From NCBI GenBank assembly GCA_036732005.1, contig DAINDF010000009.1:62001-126000 (forward strand): a DNA stretch of 64,000 nucleotides, given 5' to 3'. The notes under the pieces are model-generated. The model was not told the DNA's origin and made no database searches. It worked only from the letters and a program-made list of their open reading frames with translations. The stretch comes from UBA1926 sp036732005 (GTDB taxonomy: Bacteria; Planctomycetota; Phycisphaerae; Phycisphaerales; UBA1924). How positions within the stretch are numbered: the first letter of the stretch is position 1; every line of letters begins with the position of its first letter. The position numbers and the translations under genes were made by a program. Below are positions 42,613-51,666 of this stretch, piece after piece.

Positions 42613-43662
42613 TCAACCGTCCTGCCCCCGCTCGGGCATCTTCATGGGGTTCCAAAAGTTGGTCCAGATGTCCCGAAGCTCGCGATCACAGGCGGGCACA
42701 GGCGTCCCAAACACCAGCCTGCGTGCAAACGCGAAGCAGTGCCCCGCGGTCCAGCAGAGGTTCGCCAGCAGCAGCCCAAAGTGGCCGTGGTGCTTGGCGT
42801 AGAACCTGGCCCGCGAGGCGAAGTGATACCAGGGCCGCCGCTTGCGATTCCGCTGCAGCTCCTTTGCCGGGTTGCTCTTCCCGCGCAAGTGAACAACCCG
42901 CGCCTCGGGGATGTTCATCACCCGCCAACCCGCCTTCCAGACACGCCGGCAATAGTCGGGATCATCATAATAAAGGAAAAATCCGGGATCGAGCACGCCG
43001 ACCGCCTTCAACACCTCGAACCGGATCAGCGCACAGGCGAAGGAGGTCCAATCGGGAGTCGTCGGCTCATCACAAACAGGAATCGCCGTCACAAACCGAC
43101 GCAACAGCCGCGTGATCAACCCGATGCCGGCCGATTTGTCGAGTTCCGTCAGCGGCTCAAAGTGCCGGAAGCAGCTCACCTGGGGCGTGCCATCGGGCCA
43201 TTCGAGCCTTGGGCTTACCACACCCGCTCCGGGGTTCTTGTCCGCGGCACGGAGCAGCAGGTTGATTGCGCCGACCCGTACAACCGTGTCCGCGTTGAGC
43301 AGCAGCACATGCTCCGGCGGGTCCGCCCAGGTCAGCACATCCTCGAGCACCACATTGTTGCCCCCGGCAAAGCCACGGTTGGGTGTCGCCTCCCAGAGGT
43401 CCACCCAGCCGGCCCAGCCGCGCTCAGCGATCGCCCGCTCGATCCGCGCGGCCGCGTCGCCACCCGTTCCGTTCTCGCACACGATCACGCCGACGCCCGG
43501 GTTCGCCTTGATCTCGGGTTCGAGCGAGGCCAGGCAGTCGATCGTCAGTTCAACCGCGCGGTACGCCACGATCACGATCAGCAGGCGGGACGGACGCACC
43601 CACGGCGCACCCCGCTCAACCGAGCCGCGAGAGACCACGGGCTGGACCGTCTGCGTCGTCAT
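42613..43662 (-). CDS. Family 2 glycosyltransferase (rhamnosyltransferase-like)
   Basis: Protein of 349 residues. LLIVIVAYRAVELTIDCLASL begins the GT-A domain; VIVCENGTGGDAAARIE and NRGFAGGNN (the WbbL/rhamnosyltransferase signature) follow; VLLLNADTVV holds the DxD equivalent; PGFFLYYDDPDYCRRVWKAGW is the acceptor-side motif. The ATG overlaps the stop of the flavoprotein upstream. Probably transfers a deoxysugar such as rhamnose, inferred from family likeness and from RfbC and RfbF nearby. Confidence 0.88.
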   Translation of the reverse strand: MTTQTVQPVVSRGSVERGAPWVRPSRLLIVIVAYRAVELTIDCLASLEPEIKANPGVGVIVCENGTGGDAAARIERAIAERGWAGWVDLWEATPNRGFAGGNNVVLEDVLTWADPPEHVLLLNADTVVRVGAINLLLRAADKNPGAGVVSPRLEWPDGTPQVSCFRHFEPLTELDKSAGIGLITRLLRRFVTAIPVCDEPTTPDWTSFACALIRFEVLKAVGVLDPGFFLYYDDPDYCRRVWKAGWRVMNIPEARVVHLRGKSNPAKELQRNRKRRPWYHFASRARFYAKHHGHFGLLLANLCWTAGHCFAFARRLVFGTPVPACDRELRDIWTNFWNPMKMPERGQDG

Positions 43663-44909
43663 CCCGCCGAGGCCTCCACATGCTCGGCGACCGTTTCCCC
43701 GATGCTCAGCGACGCCGTCGCCGCCGGGCTCGGCGCGTTGCAGACATTCACCACGCCCCCGGTCTCCACGAACGAGAAGTCGTCGAGCAGATCGCCCGTC
43801 GGGAGCAGCGCCTGCGCCCGCACCCCGGCCCCCGCCCGCCGGATGTGCTCCGAGCGGATCGCGGGGACGAGACGCTGAAGGCTCCGCAGAAACGCCGCCT
43901 TCGACACCGAACGCCACATCTCCGCCGCGCCCATCCGCCAGTGCCTGGCCGCGAACTTGCCGAAGCCCGGCGTCGCGAGCGTGTTCAGCAGATCGCGCGG
44001 GCTGATGGTCCGCCAGCGGTACCCCTCGCGCGCCAGCGCGAGCACCGCGTTGGGCCCGCACTCCACCTCGCCCCCGATCATCCGCGTGAAGTGCACGCCA
44101 AGGAACGGGAAACGCGGGTCGGGCACCGGGTAGATCAGGTCCTTGACCAGCCCCTTCGCCTCGTCGCTCAGGATGTAGTACTCCCCCCGGAACGGCACGA
44201 TCCGCGCCTCCGGCTCGACGCCGGAGAGCCGGGTCACGCGGTCGGAATGCAGCCCCCCGCAGTTGACCACGCGCCGCGCCCACACCGTGCCGGAGGCGGT
44301 CTTGACCCGGACCCGCGAGCCCTCCCTCACGATCTCCCGGACCCGGGCGTTGGTGCGGACCTCGCCGCCCCCCGCCTCGATGAGCCTCGCCAGCACGCGG
44401 CAAACCTCCGGGTAATCCACGATGCCCGACTCCTCGACCCGGATCGCCCGCAGCCCCGCGGCGTTGGGCTCGTACTCCCGCAGCTCCTCGGGACCGATCA
44501 GCCGGCAGTTCACCCCGTTCGCCAAGCCGCGGTCGTGCAGGCGCTCGAGCAGCGGCAATTCACTCGCCTCGGTCGCCACGATGACCTTGCCGCAGATCTC
44601 GTGCGGCACGCCGTGCTCGCGGCAGAACTCGACCATCATCTTCAGCCCGCGCCGGCAGTTCAGGGCCTTGAGCGAGCCCGGCTTGTAATAGATGCCCGAG
44701 TGCAGCACGCCCGAGTTGTTGCCCGTCTGGTGCGCGGCGATGCGGGACTCCTTTTCGAGCACCGCGACCCGCCACCCGGGGTTGCGCTCCTGGAGCCGCC
44801 ACGCCGTGGCGAGCCCGACGATGCCCGCCCCCACCACCGCCGCGTCGAAGACGCCGACCGCGTCCGCGGCACGATCGACGGCCGATGGGCCAGGCTCAGC
44901 AACGCTCAC
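43659..44909 (-). CDS. lhgO: L-2-hydroxyglutarate oxidase-like FAD-dependent oxidoreductase
   Basis: Flavoprotein of 416 residues in the DAO family. Dinucleotide motif AAVVGAGIVGLATAWRL near 23-40, EKESRIAAHQTGNNSGVLHSGIYY near 52-76 (ends EKESRI and SGIYY), which is diagnostic for LhgO/YgaF, then GLHSDRVTRLSG and FRGEYYIL. LhgO oxidises L-2-hydroxyglutarate to 2-oxoglutarate at the membrane. Its stop and start overlap glycosyltransferase and epimerase genes, so it is within the polysaccharide operon. Either it recycles a by-product or acts on a sugar acid. The family call is strong, the role here is open. Confidence 0.85.
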   Translation of the reverse strand: MSVAEPGPSAVDRAADAVGVFDAAVVGAGIVGLATAWRLQERNPGWRVAVLEKESRIAAHQTGNNSGVLHSGIYYKPGSLKALNCRRGLKMMVEFCREHGVPHEICGKVIVATEASELPLLERLHDRGLANGVNCRLIGPEELREYEPNAAGLRAIRVEESGIVDYPEVCRVLARLIEAGGGEVRTNARVREIVREGSRVRVKTASGTVWARRVVNCGGLHSDRVTRLSGVEPEARIVPFRGEYYILSDEAKGLVKDLIYPVPDPRFPFLGVHFTRMIGGEVECGPNAVLALAREGYRWRTISPRDLLNTLATPGFGKFAARHWRMGAAEMWRSVSKAAFLRSLQRLVPAIRSEHIRRAGAGVRAQALLPTGDLLDDFSFVETGGVVNVCNAPSPAATASLSIGETVAEHVEASAG

Positions 44910-45853
44910 GCGCCCCTCCCGAGCCGCCGCTCATAGAACGCGACAAACGCGTCCCAGCACGCCGATTCCCCCCAGCCGCTCACGATCGCGCCCGCGGAAT
45001 CGGTGTTGATCCGCATGCGAGGCTCCGCGAAATCGGTCTGCACCGCGAGTTCGAGGCCGCAGCCCAGCCCAGTGCGAGCCCGGACCTCCGCCGCAACGCG
45101 CTGCGCGAACGCGCCCTGCGACTCGACATACCCCGAAGGCGCCATCCGCGAGAAGCCGGGCGACTCGCCAAGCCCGGCGACAAACGAGGCGTAGCACGCG
45201 GCGAGCAGGCCCGCGTGGATGTTGTCGCGCACATACTCCGGGGTCTTGACCTCCGCCGATGCCCCCGCGAACCAGGTCTTCATGAGGTAGGCCGTGAACC
45301 GGGGCTCCTCCATCGGCCCGAACGGGTTGGGGATGACGAACTTGCCGAGCCCGAGCCCCTGCTCCCGGCAATGGTGCCGGAAGACCTGCGCCGTGAGCGC
45401 CTTGGAAAGGCCGTAGGGCGAGAAGTGCGGCAGCCCCGCGTCCCCCGCGCCCTCGTCGCCCTCGAACACGCTCCCCGTGAGCACGACCCGCCGCCCACCC
45501 CCGGCCCGCAGAGCCTGCAGCACGCGGCGGAGCGAGCGGGTGTTCGACGCGAGCGCCCGATCGACATCGAAGTCCGGGCTCTTGTAGTCGGTCACATCCG
45601 CGCCGTGGTGGCAGAGCACATCGAACCCCCGGCCCACCAGGTCGACGAACGCGGGCTCGCCGAAGGCAACCCCCCACGCGACCGACGCGGCGCGCTCCAG
45701 CACGAGCCCCACACGCTCGCGACGCGCCGGATCGTCGTACGCGTCGGCCGAGGGGCGGGTCATGGTCACCACGACCTCGTGCCCCGCGTCCGCCAGCGCC
45801 CGCGTGAACCAGCACCCGGTGAACGAACTCGAACCAGTCAAGAGTATCCGCAT
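44906..45853 (-). CDS. NAD-dependent sugar epimerase/dehydratase-like protein
   Basis: Extended SDR of 315 residues. N-terminal RILLTGSSSFTGCWF replaces the usual GGxGFxG with GSSSFTG, as in some WcaG/CDP-sugar reductase relatives. VVLTGSVFEG provides the Ser region, and YGLSK gives the catalytic Tyr/Lys. FVIPNPFGPMEEPRF follows. Probably a 4-reductase or epimerase acting on the same nucleotide sugar as RfbF/RfbC. The start ATG follows at 12 bases the rfbC stop; its own stop overlaps lhgO. Confidence 0.82.
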   Translation of the reverse strand: MRILLTGSSSFTGCWFTRALADAGHEVVVTMTRPSADAYDDPARRERVGLVLERAASVAWGVAFGEPAFVDLVGRGFDVLCHHGADVTDYKSPDFDVDRALASNTRSLRRVLQALRAGGGRRVVLTGSVFEGDEGAGDAGLPHFSPYGLSKALTAQVFRHHCREQGLGLGKFVIPNPFGPMEEPRFTAYLMKTWFAGASAEVKTPEYVRDNIHAGLLAACYASFVAGLGESPGFSRMAPSGYVESQGAFAQRVAAEVRARTGLGCGLELAVQTDFAEPRMRINTDSAGAIVSGWGESACWDAFVAFYERRLGRGA

Positions 45854-45865
45854 GGCGGGCCCGCC

Positions 45866-46411
45866 TCAGCGAAGGTGCGTCGCCGGGTCGAAGTCCGGGT
45901 GGTGCCGGTCCTTGTCCGACAGCACCGCGGGCTCTCTCGGCCACCAGATGTTGAACTTCGGGTCGTTCCAGCGCACGCCGCGCTCCGCGTTCGGGGCGTA
46001 GAACTCGTCGACGAGGTACATCGCCTCCGTGTCCTCCGCGAGGGTCAGGATCCCGTGCCCGCACCCTTTGGGGACATAGATCATCGTCCGGTTCTCGGCC
46101 GTCAGTTCCGCCCCGCAGCTCACGCCGAAGGTCGGCGAATCGGGCCGAAGATCGACGATCGCGTCGTAGAGCGCCCCCCGGACGCACCGCACCACCTTGG
46201 TCTCCTGGTGCGGCGCGAGCTGGTAGTGCATCCCGCGCAGCGTCCCCGCCTCGGCGCTGAGCGAGTTGTTCATCTGCACGAAATGTGTCACCAGCCCATG
46301 CTCGGCGAACTCACGCTCGCAGTACATCCGGGCGAAGAACCCCCGCTCGTCGCCCCGCTTCTCGAGGTCGATCAGGAACGCCCCCTTGACCGGAAGCTCT
46401 CTGAACTTCAT
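45866..46411 (-). CDS. rfbC: dTDP-4-dehydrorhamnose 3,5-epimerase family protein
   Basis: RmlC-type cupin of 181 residues. Conserved: KRGDERGFFARMY near 18-30, TLRGMHYQ near 57-64 with catalytic His62, VVRCVRGALYDAIVDLR near 73-89, and PKGCGHGILTL. Tyr in AMYLVDEFY is the usual acid. It could epimerise a dTDP- or CDP-4-keto-6-deoxyhexose; the RfbF homologue in the same operon and no RfbA/RfbB in the window make CDP-linked substrate plausible. Confidence 0.88.
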   Translation of the reverse strand: MKFRELPVKGAFLIDLEKRGDERGFFARMYCEREFAEHGLVTHFVQMNNSLSAEAGTLRGMHYQLAPHQETKVVRCVRGALYDAIVDLRPDSPTFGVSCGAELTAENRTMIYVPKGCGHGILTLAEDTEAMYLVDEFYAPNAERGVRWNDPKFNIWWPREPAVLSDKDRHHPDFDPATHLR

Positions 46412-46429
46412 CCCCGCTGCCCTCCCCTT

Positions 46430-47437
46430 TCACGCGGCCGCGTCCAGCTTCCCGAGCCGGTCCCGCAGCGTCCGCAGCCGGACATATCGCTTGCCCTCGA
46501 AATCCGCCGGCCCGAACCCGTGGTCCACCATCTGCCGGTGGAGTTCCTCCATGCCTGTCTCGAGCGTGAACTCGGGGCGGAACCCCGGGATGAGCCGGTT
46601 CAGCATGTCGAACTTCACCCGGTAGTTCCGCGGGTCGTTGCCCACCTCGCCCGTGAACACGATCTCGGCGGACGGGATCAGCCTCCCGACCTGGTCGGCC
46701 ACATCCTTCACCCGGTAATTCTGGGCGTTGTCACCCACATTGATCGCCCGATTGTGGACGACCTCCCTCGGCGCGTTCATGAACGCGACAAACGCCCGCG
46801 CGATGTCCCGGCAGTGCACCAGCGGCCGCCACGGCGTGCCGTCGCTCATGATCCGGATCTGGTTGTACGCCAGCGCCGACCCCAGCAGGTTGTTCACCAC
46901 CAGGTCGATCCGCAGCATCGGCGAATGCCCGAACGCCGTCGCGTTCCGCAGGTACGCCGGCGTGAACCCCTCGTCGGCCATCTCGGAAACAAGCCGCTCG
47001 GTCTCGATCTTCGATTTCGCGTACGCGGTCAGCGGGTTCAGCGGGTCGCCCTCCTCGAGGTCGAGCTTCTCCCCCTTGCCGTAGACCGAGCAGCTCCCGC
47101 TGAACAGGAACCGCCCCACGCCCGCCGCCTTCGCCCGCTTCGCCAGCAGCACCGACCCGTCCAGGTTCACCGCCTCGGTCAGCCCCGGGTTCAGCTCGCC
47201 CATCGGGTCGTTCGAGATCGCCGCGAGGTGCATCACGCAGTCATGCCCCTCGAGGTCTCGCTCCGTCACCGAGCGGATGTCCTTGATCAGCTCGCGGCCG
47301 GGACGCGGAAAGGGCGACCACTCGCACCCCTCGAACAGCGCCAGGTCGCACCCCGTGACCTCGTGCCCCGCGGCGAGCAGCAGCTCGACCAGATGCACGC
47401 CGATGTACCCCAGATGACCCGTGACAAAGACCCGCAC
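46430..47437 (-). CDS. NAD-dependent epimerase/dehydratase
   Basis: Extended SDR of 335 residues from a GTG start placed 6 bases after GGGAGG. FVTGHLGYIGVH near 4-15 is the cofactor loop; MHLAAISNDPMG, FSGSCSVYG near 112-120 and YAKSK near 138-142 form the active site. LRNATAFGHSPMLRIDLVVNN is characteristic of the group found near rfbC/rfbF in many exopolysaccharide loci, where it is thought to make a branched or 4-keto sugar. Substrate not established. Confidence 0.86.
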   Translation of the reverse strand: MRVFVTGHLGYIGVHLVELLLAAGHEVTGCDLALFEGCEWSPFPRPGRELIKDIRSVTERDLEGHDCVMHLAAISNDPMGELNPGLTEAVNLDGSVLLAKRAKAAGVGRFLFSGSCSVYGKGEKLDLEEGDPLNPLTAYAKSKIETERLVSEMADEGFTPAYLRNATAFGHSPMLRIDLVVNNLLGSALAYNQIRIMSDGTPWRPLVHCRDIARAFVAFMNAPREVVHNRAINVGDNAQNYRVKDVADQVGRLIPSAEIVFTGEVGNDPRNYRVKFDMLNRLIPGFRPEFTLETGMEELHRQMVDHGFGPADFEGKRYVRLRTLRDRLGKLDAAA

Positions 47438-47483
47438 TGTTCACCTCCCTGAGGCCGACCGCGGCTCCCGCGCCCGGCTCGAC

Positions 47484-48467
47484 TCAACCGCCCTCGACCC
47501 TCGCGCCCGCGTCGCGGCACCGCTCGATCGCCACCGCGTCGGCGAAGAGCACATCGTAATGACCCGACTCGGAGAACTCCGCGCACCGCGCCAGCTCCAG
47601 CCGGCTCCGCCGCTCGTCCCGGGCAATCCTGAACAACCAGGCGTGCAGGCCCTTCTCCGCCAGAGCGCCCGCGATCGCCTCGACCCGCTCGCCCTGCTCG
47701 GCCAGCAGCCTGGGGTTGATCTCCACGATCACCGCGTGGCACCGGTCGTGCAGGCAGGGCGTGAGCGAACGCAGCACCGGCGCCTCGAAGCCCTCGACAT
47801 CGATCTTGATGATGGTCGGCCGATCGGCAGGGCCATCCTCGAACACCGACCGGGCCGACCTGACCTTCACCTCGACATGCTTCCCCTCGGCCGCCTCACG
47901 CACCAGCGACCCCGCGCCGGTGTGCTCGGGCCGGTAGCTGAGCGTCGCGGTGCCGTCCCCGGCCCCCACCGCGCACGGGTGCAGCCTGACCCAGCCGAGC
48001 GCGTTCTCGTCCAGCGTCCGACGGAGCCGCGACCCGACCTCGGGGTTCGGCTCGAACGCGTCGACCACCCCGCCCGGCCCGACAATGCGGGCCGATCTCA
48101 GCACCGTGAACCCGATGTTCGCCCCGATATCGATCACCCGGTCCGAAGGCCTGACGAGAGCCCCGAGAAGCTCGACGATGTCCCGCTGGTAGTAGTCACC
48201 GAAGAAAACGCCCCGCCGCTCCGACCAGATCCAGGGACGGAGCGAGAGCGTGTACCCCGAGCGTCTCAGGCGAACCCGCGGCTCCGAGCCCGTGCGCCAG
48301 GACGCATCGACCGCCTGATCAGGGCCGAACCCGCCGCCCCCGATCCAGCGGTAAAGCCGCTCCTTCTGATACGCCGCGCGCGGACGATCGTCCGGGATCG
48401 CCCGCATGAGAGGCGCCAGGAGGCGGACACAGATTCTCTTGCTCAGCCGGGCCATGTCGCTCGTCAC
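47484..48467 (-). CDS. FkbM-family SAM-dependent methyltransferase
   Basis: Protein of 327 residues. SAM-binding VIDIGANIGFTVLRSAR near 137-153, FEPNPEVGSRLRRTL, and IIKIDVEGFEAPVLRSL near 245-261 are FkbM signatures. It likely O-methylates a sugar of the polymer. The GTG at 48467 overlaps the rfbF stop (GTGA); ATG 48455 is a second option four codons later. Confidence 0.87.
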   Translation of the reverse strand: MTSDMARLSKRICVRLLAPLMRAIPDDRPRAAYQKERLYRWIGGGGFGPDQAVDASWRTGSEPRVRLRRSGYTLSLRPWIWSERRGVFFGDYYQRDIVELLGALVRPSDRVIDIGANIGFTVLRSARIVGPGGVVDAFEPNPEVGSRLRRTLDENALGWVRLHPCAVGAGDGTATLSYRPEHTGAGSLVREAAEGKHVEVKVRSARSVFEDGPADRPTIIKIDVEGFEAPVLRSLTPCLHDRCHAVIVEINPRLLAEQGERVEAIAGALAEKGLHAWLFRIARDERRSRLELARCAEFSESGHYDVLFADAVAIERCRDAGARVEGG

Positions 48468-49255
48468 ACCCGCCACGGGGCCTTCCCGCTCGCCCACATC
48501 TTCTCAAGATTGTCCCGGTCCCGCTGCGTGTCCATGCACTGCCAGAACCCGCGGTGCCGGAAGATGTTCAACTCACCCGCCTCCGCGAGCTGCACCAGCG
48601 GCGCACGCTCCAGCACGCACCCCTCGTCGTCGCTCAGGTAGTCCAGGAACGCCCGGCGGAAGAAGAAGAAGCCCCCGTTGATCCACTTCTCCTCGAACTC
48701 CGGCTTTTCCTCGAACACCGCCACCCGGTCGCCCTCGATCTGCAACTCGCCGAATCGAGAGGGCGGGTTCACCCCGAGCACCGTCCCCACCCGGTCGTGC
48801 CCGCAGTGGAACTCGAACTCCGCAGAGAGATCCGCGTTCGTCACACCGTCCCCATAGGTCACGGCGAAGTGCTCGTCGCTCCCCAGGTACCGCGCCGCCG
48901 CACGAGCCACCCGCCCCCCGGTCATGGTGGCCTCGCCCGTGAACGCGAGCGTGACCTCCCAGTCGTCCGAGTGATCCACCGAGTGCACCGTCACGCTGTT
49001 GCTCGCCAGGCTCACCGTGAAATCGCTGCTGAGCGCGTGGTAGTCCAGGAAATAGTCCTTCACCACCTCCGCCTTGTACCCCAGGCAGAGCACGAACCTC
49101 CGGAACCCGTGGTGCGCATAAGTCCGCATAATGTGCCACAGGATCGGCTTGCCCCCGATCGGCACCATCGGCTTGGGCCGGAACTCGGTCTCCTCCTTGA
49201 GACGCGTCCCCAAACCCCCGCACAGCACGAAGACACGGATATCCCTGTTCACCAT
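48464..49255 (-). CDS. rfbF: Glucose-1-phosphate cytidylyltransferase
   Basis: Nucleotidyltransferase of 263 residues. VFVLCGGLGTRLKEETEFRP (first 20) is the diagnostic N-terminus of RfbF, followed by KPMVPIGGKPILWHIM. VTYGDGVTNAD supplies the metal site; ELQIEGDRVAVFEEKPEF and WINGGFFFF complete the match. It makes CDP-glucose. The usual next enzyme, CDP-glucose 4,6-dehydratase, is not clearly present in the window; the SDR proteins at 44906 and 46430 are candidates. Confidence 0.92.
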   Translation of the reverse strand: MVNRDIRVFVLCGGLGTRLKEETEFRPKPMVPIGGKPILWHIMRTYAHHGFRRFVLCLGYKAEVVKDYFLDYHALSSDFTVSLASNSVTVHSVDHSDDWEVTLAFTGEATMTGGRVARAAARYLGSDEHFAVTYGDGVTNADLSAEFEFHCGHDRVGTVLGVNPPSRFGELQIEGDRVAVFEEKPEFEEKWINGGFFFFRRAFLDYLSDDEGCVLERAPLVQLAEAGELNIFRHRGFWQCMDTQRDRDNLEKMWASGKAPWRV

Positions 49256-49292
49256 CGTGGTCTCCCCGTGTTCGGTCGGTCGTTCCGGCCCA

Positions 49293-50279
49293 TCACTTCA
49301 GGTGACGCCTCTGGATCTCGTTGATCCGCAATTGCACTCGCCCGGCCATCCCCTTCAGCCCGAGCCGACGGGCCACCATCTCCGCGATCCAGACCCGCGG
49401 GCCGTACCGCTTCAGGCGGAACCCCGCGCACACCGCCCTCGAATGCAGCCGGAGCCAGCGCTGCCCGACCGGCCCGGGCCTGACCGCCCGGTACCCGCTC
49501 AGCTCGTAGCCGCGACGCGCGAGCATCTCCCCCTGCACGCTCTCGATCAGCGCAACCTCACGCGGGCTTGCCTTCGTCTTCCACCGCTGCGATGCCCTCG
49601 CGTCCGGCTTCTCGTAGGTCGAGCCCCGGTCGAACTCGAGCATCGCCGGAGCGTACTCCAGCCCCATGAACGCACAGATCCGCGTTAACTCCGCGGGAGC
49701 GTCCGCGACCAGCGACTCGTAGCGAACATGGATCATCCGACCGGCGCCGACCTCCCGCTCCAGGCGCTCGATCTGCTCTTCCACCCGCACCCACTCGTGC
49801 GCCCCGTCCCACGCGTTGCCCGCCCAGCCCTCTCTCACCCGCGAACGCGCCACATCCCGCCCGTCGCGGACGATGTGGATGAACCCCGCGTCGGGCCAGA
49901 GATGCAGGATCCGCCCGAAGTGGCGATGGACCGTCGCCCCGACCCGCGGCTTGCCGTCCCGCGCCCGCTTCTGCTCGAGAAATCCCCTGACCAAAGATGG
50001 ATAGTCCAGGCTGCGATCGATCTCGAACCCCGACATCAAGAATGTTCGGGTCAGCCGAAGGTGCTCATAGTACCGACCCAGTTCGGGCCACGACCCGTCA
50101 TCCCCGACGAGATCAACCACAAACTCGAACTCGTTTCTGAACGCCAACCCTGGGTGGGCATCGAGCATGAGCCGCAGCAGCGTCGTTCCGGAACGCTCCG
50201 CGCCGATGAGGAATGCAACCCCTTGCTGGGGCGGCACACCACCCGACCGCAACTCGATCTCGCCGCTCGGGGCACTCAT
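49293..50279 (-). CDS. PAPS-dependent sulfotransferase (2)
   Basis: Protein of 328 residues. PAPS loop AFLIGAERSGTTLLRLML near 22-39, 3'-phosphate motif HIVRDGRDVARSRVREGW near 135-152, and WVRVEEQIERLE with HVRYESLVADAPAELTRIC near 180-205. Belongs to the Sulfotransfer_3 type acting on glycans. The start ATG overlaps the stop of the O-antigen-ligase-like gene upstream. Confidence 0.87.
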   Translation of the reverse strand: MSAPSGEIELRSGGVPPQQGVAFLIGAERSGTTLLRLMLDAHPGLAFRNEFEFVVDLVGDDGSWPELGRYYEHLRLTRTFLMSGFEIDRSLDYPSLVRGFLEQKRARDGKPRVGATVHRHFGRILHLWPDAGFIHIVRDGRDVARSRVREGWAGNAWDGAHEWVRVEEQIERLEREVGAGRMIHVRYESLVADAPAELTRICAFMGLEYAPAMLEFDRGSTYEKPDARASQRWKTKASPREVALIESVQGEMLARRGYELSGYRAVRPGPVGQRWLRLHSRAVCAGFRLKRYGPRVWIAEMVARRLGLKGMAGRVQLRINEIQRRHLK

Positions 50280-51628
50280 GCCCCGCCGCCTTTACCGTGC
50301 GTTGCCATCGGTCGCCTGAGAATGCCAAGAACAGCGCCGGCGCCGAGGAATGCAACCGGCGTGTACATCGCGTTGAAGAGCCCGTCGAATGCAAACCCGG
50401 AACAGATCGCCGCGGTCGCCATCACCGGGCCGAACTCCGGGGTTCTCCACATTTTCACGGGAACCCTGAGCCCCGCAAGGAGGGACGGGAGTACCAGAAC
50501 CCCTCCAATTCCAACCAACCCCACGAGGCCTCTCTGCCCGAGCGCGATTATCCAGAGGCTGTCAGTGATAGACCGGTTGCCCATCATGCCCTCAGGCGAG
50601 TCATCCGCCTCGATCACGGGTCGGTTTCGGTTGTAGGTCCCCCAACCGAAGATCGGTCGCTCCAGGGCGTGATCGATCAGCAGCACCTCGTGCGCGATCC
50701 GGCTTCGCAACGAGGCCGCCCGATCCGCGTTGAGCTTGCTGACCTGCTCCACGATCGGCGTCGCTTCCCAGTTCAGCACCACACGCGAGCCGACATAGAT
50801 CGCCGGGATCAGCGCCAGAACAACGAGCCACCACCTGGTCCGAGTCGCCGCGCCCGCGAGGAGTGTCCCGAAGCAGCACACGAAGACACCCCATCCGTTC
50901 ATCGCCCGCGACGCCACCAGGGACGCCCCGATGGCAAGGCTCGCGAGCCCCACGGACAGGCGAAGCGGCCGCCCCGGAAACCCCGATCGCCAGAGCCAGC
51001 AGGCCAGCAGCAGGCCCGTGGAAAGCCACATGCCCAAAGTGATCCCGTGAGAAAGAAACACGGGAGGCCGATACCAGCCCAGTCTCCAGACCATATGCCA
51101 CTTGAAATGCTCGTAACCGTAAACCAACTTGTGGAACACCGGACCCAGTCTCAGCTCGATGAGAAACAGCGGAAGATAGAGCAGCGCCGCCGCGATGACC
51201 GCCATCGACATCTCCCCAAGCCGCAGCGGGTGCGCGAAGTGGCATCGCCCGATCAGGTACGGTGTTCCGTAGATCACGAGCTGCTCCAGCACACCCGATA
51301 GCCCGTCGTAAACGCCGAGCCCGTTCGTGATCGAACTCGGCAGCGGGCTCAGGCACCAGACGGCAATCGGAAGATCCCACACCCCCCACTTGGCCCGCAT
51401 CACGCTTCCCAGGTCGAAGATCACCAGCCCTATCAACGCACCAAGGAAGATCGCTGTCTCCCGTGTGTAGTCCGGAATCCCGCTGATCTGGTAAACCACG
51501 CCCTGCGGCAGCAGAAGCCACCCGCCGAGAACGGCCGATATCGCTGCGCGACGCGCCGGCATGCACAGGAAGAGGAAGACCGAAAGAACGGGCCATCCGT
51601 ACATCGCGATCGCAACAGTGATACTCAC
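50276..51628 (-). CDS. O-antigen ligase/polymerase-like integral membrane protein
   Basis: Protein of 450 residues with about 11-12 hydrophobic segments and a longer extracytoplasmic loop near 285-360 containing RIAHEVLLIDHALERPIFGWGTYNRN (ends RIAHEVL and GWGTYNRN). The IFGWG-x(n)-DS-LW pattern (ITDSLWIIALGQRG) is typical of WaaL/Wzy-type O-antigen ligase family proteins. It probably polymerises or ligates the exopolysaccharide repeat unit after flipping by the Wzx-like protein. It cannot be separated into Wzy or WaaL from sequence alone. Confidence 0.85.
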   Translation of the reverse strand: MSITVAIAMYGWPVLSVFLFLCMPARRAAISAVLGGWLLLPQGVVYQISGIPDYTRETAIFLGALIGLVIFDLGSVMRAKWGVWDLPIAVWCLSPLPSSITNGLGVYDGLSGVLEQLVIYGTPYLIGRCHFAHPLRLGEMSMAVIAAALLYLPLFLIELRLGPVFHKLVYGYEHFKWHMVWRLGWYRPPVFLSHGITLGMWLSTGLLLACWLWRSGFPGRPLRLSVGLASLAIGASLVASRAMNGWGVFVCCFGTLLAGAATRTRWWLVVLALIPAIYVGSRVVLNWEATPIVEQVSKLNADRAASLRSRIAHEVLLIDHALERPIFGWGTYNRNRPVIEADDSPEGMMGNRSITDSLWIIALGQRGLVGLVGIGGVLVLPSLLAGLRVPVKMWRTPEFGPVMATAAICSGFAFDGLFNAMYTPVAFLGAGAVLGILRRPMATHGKGGGA

Positions 51629-51666
51629 CCCGGCTCCACGCTCTCAATCAGCGCCACCGCGACCCA

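Noticed and set aside
44885..47452. An 855-codon plus-strand open frame opposite lhgO, the epimerases and rfbC.
   Set aside because: It is an Arg/His/Pro-rich antisense shadow; four well-supported genes lie on the other strand.
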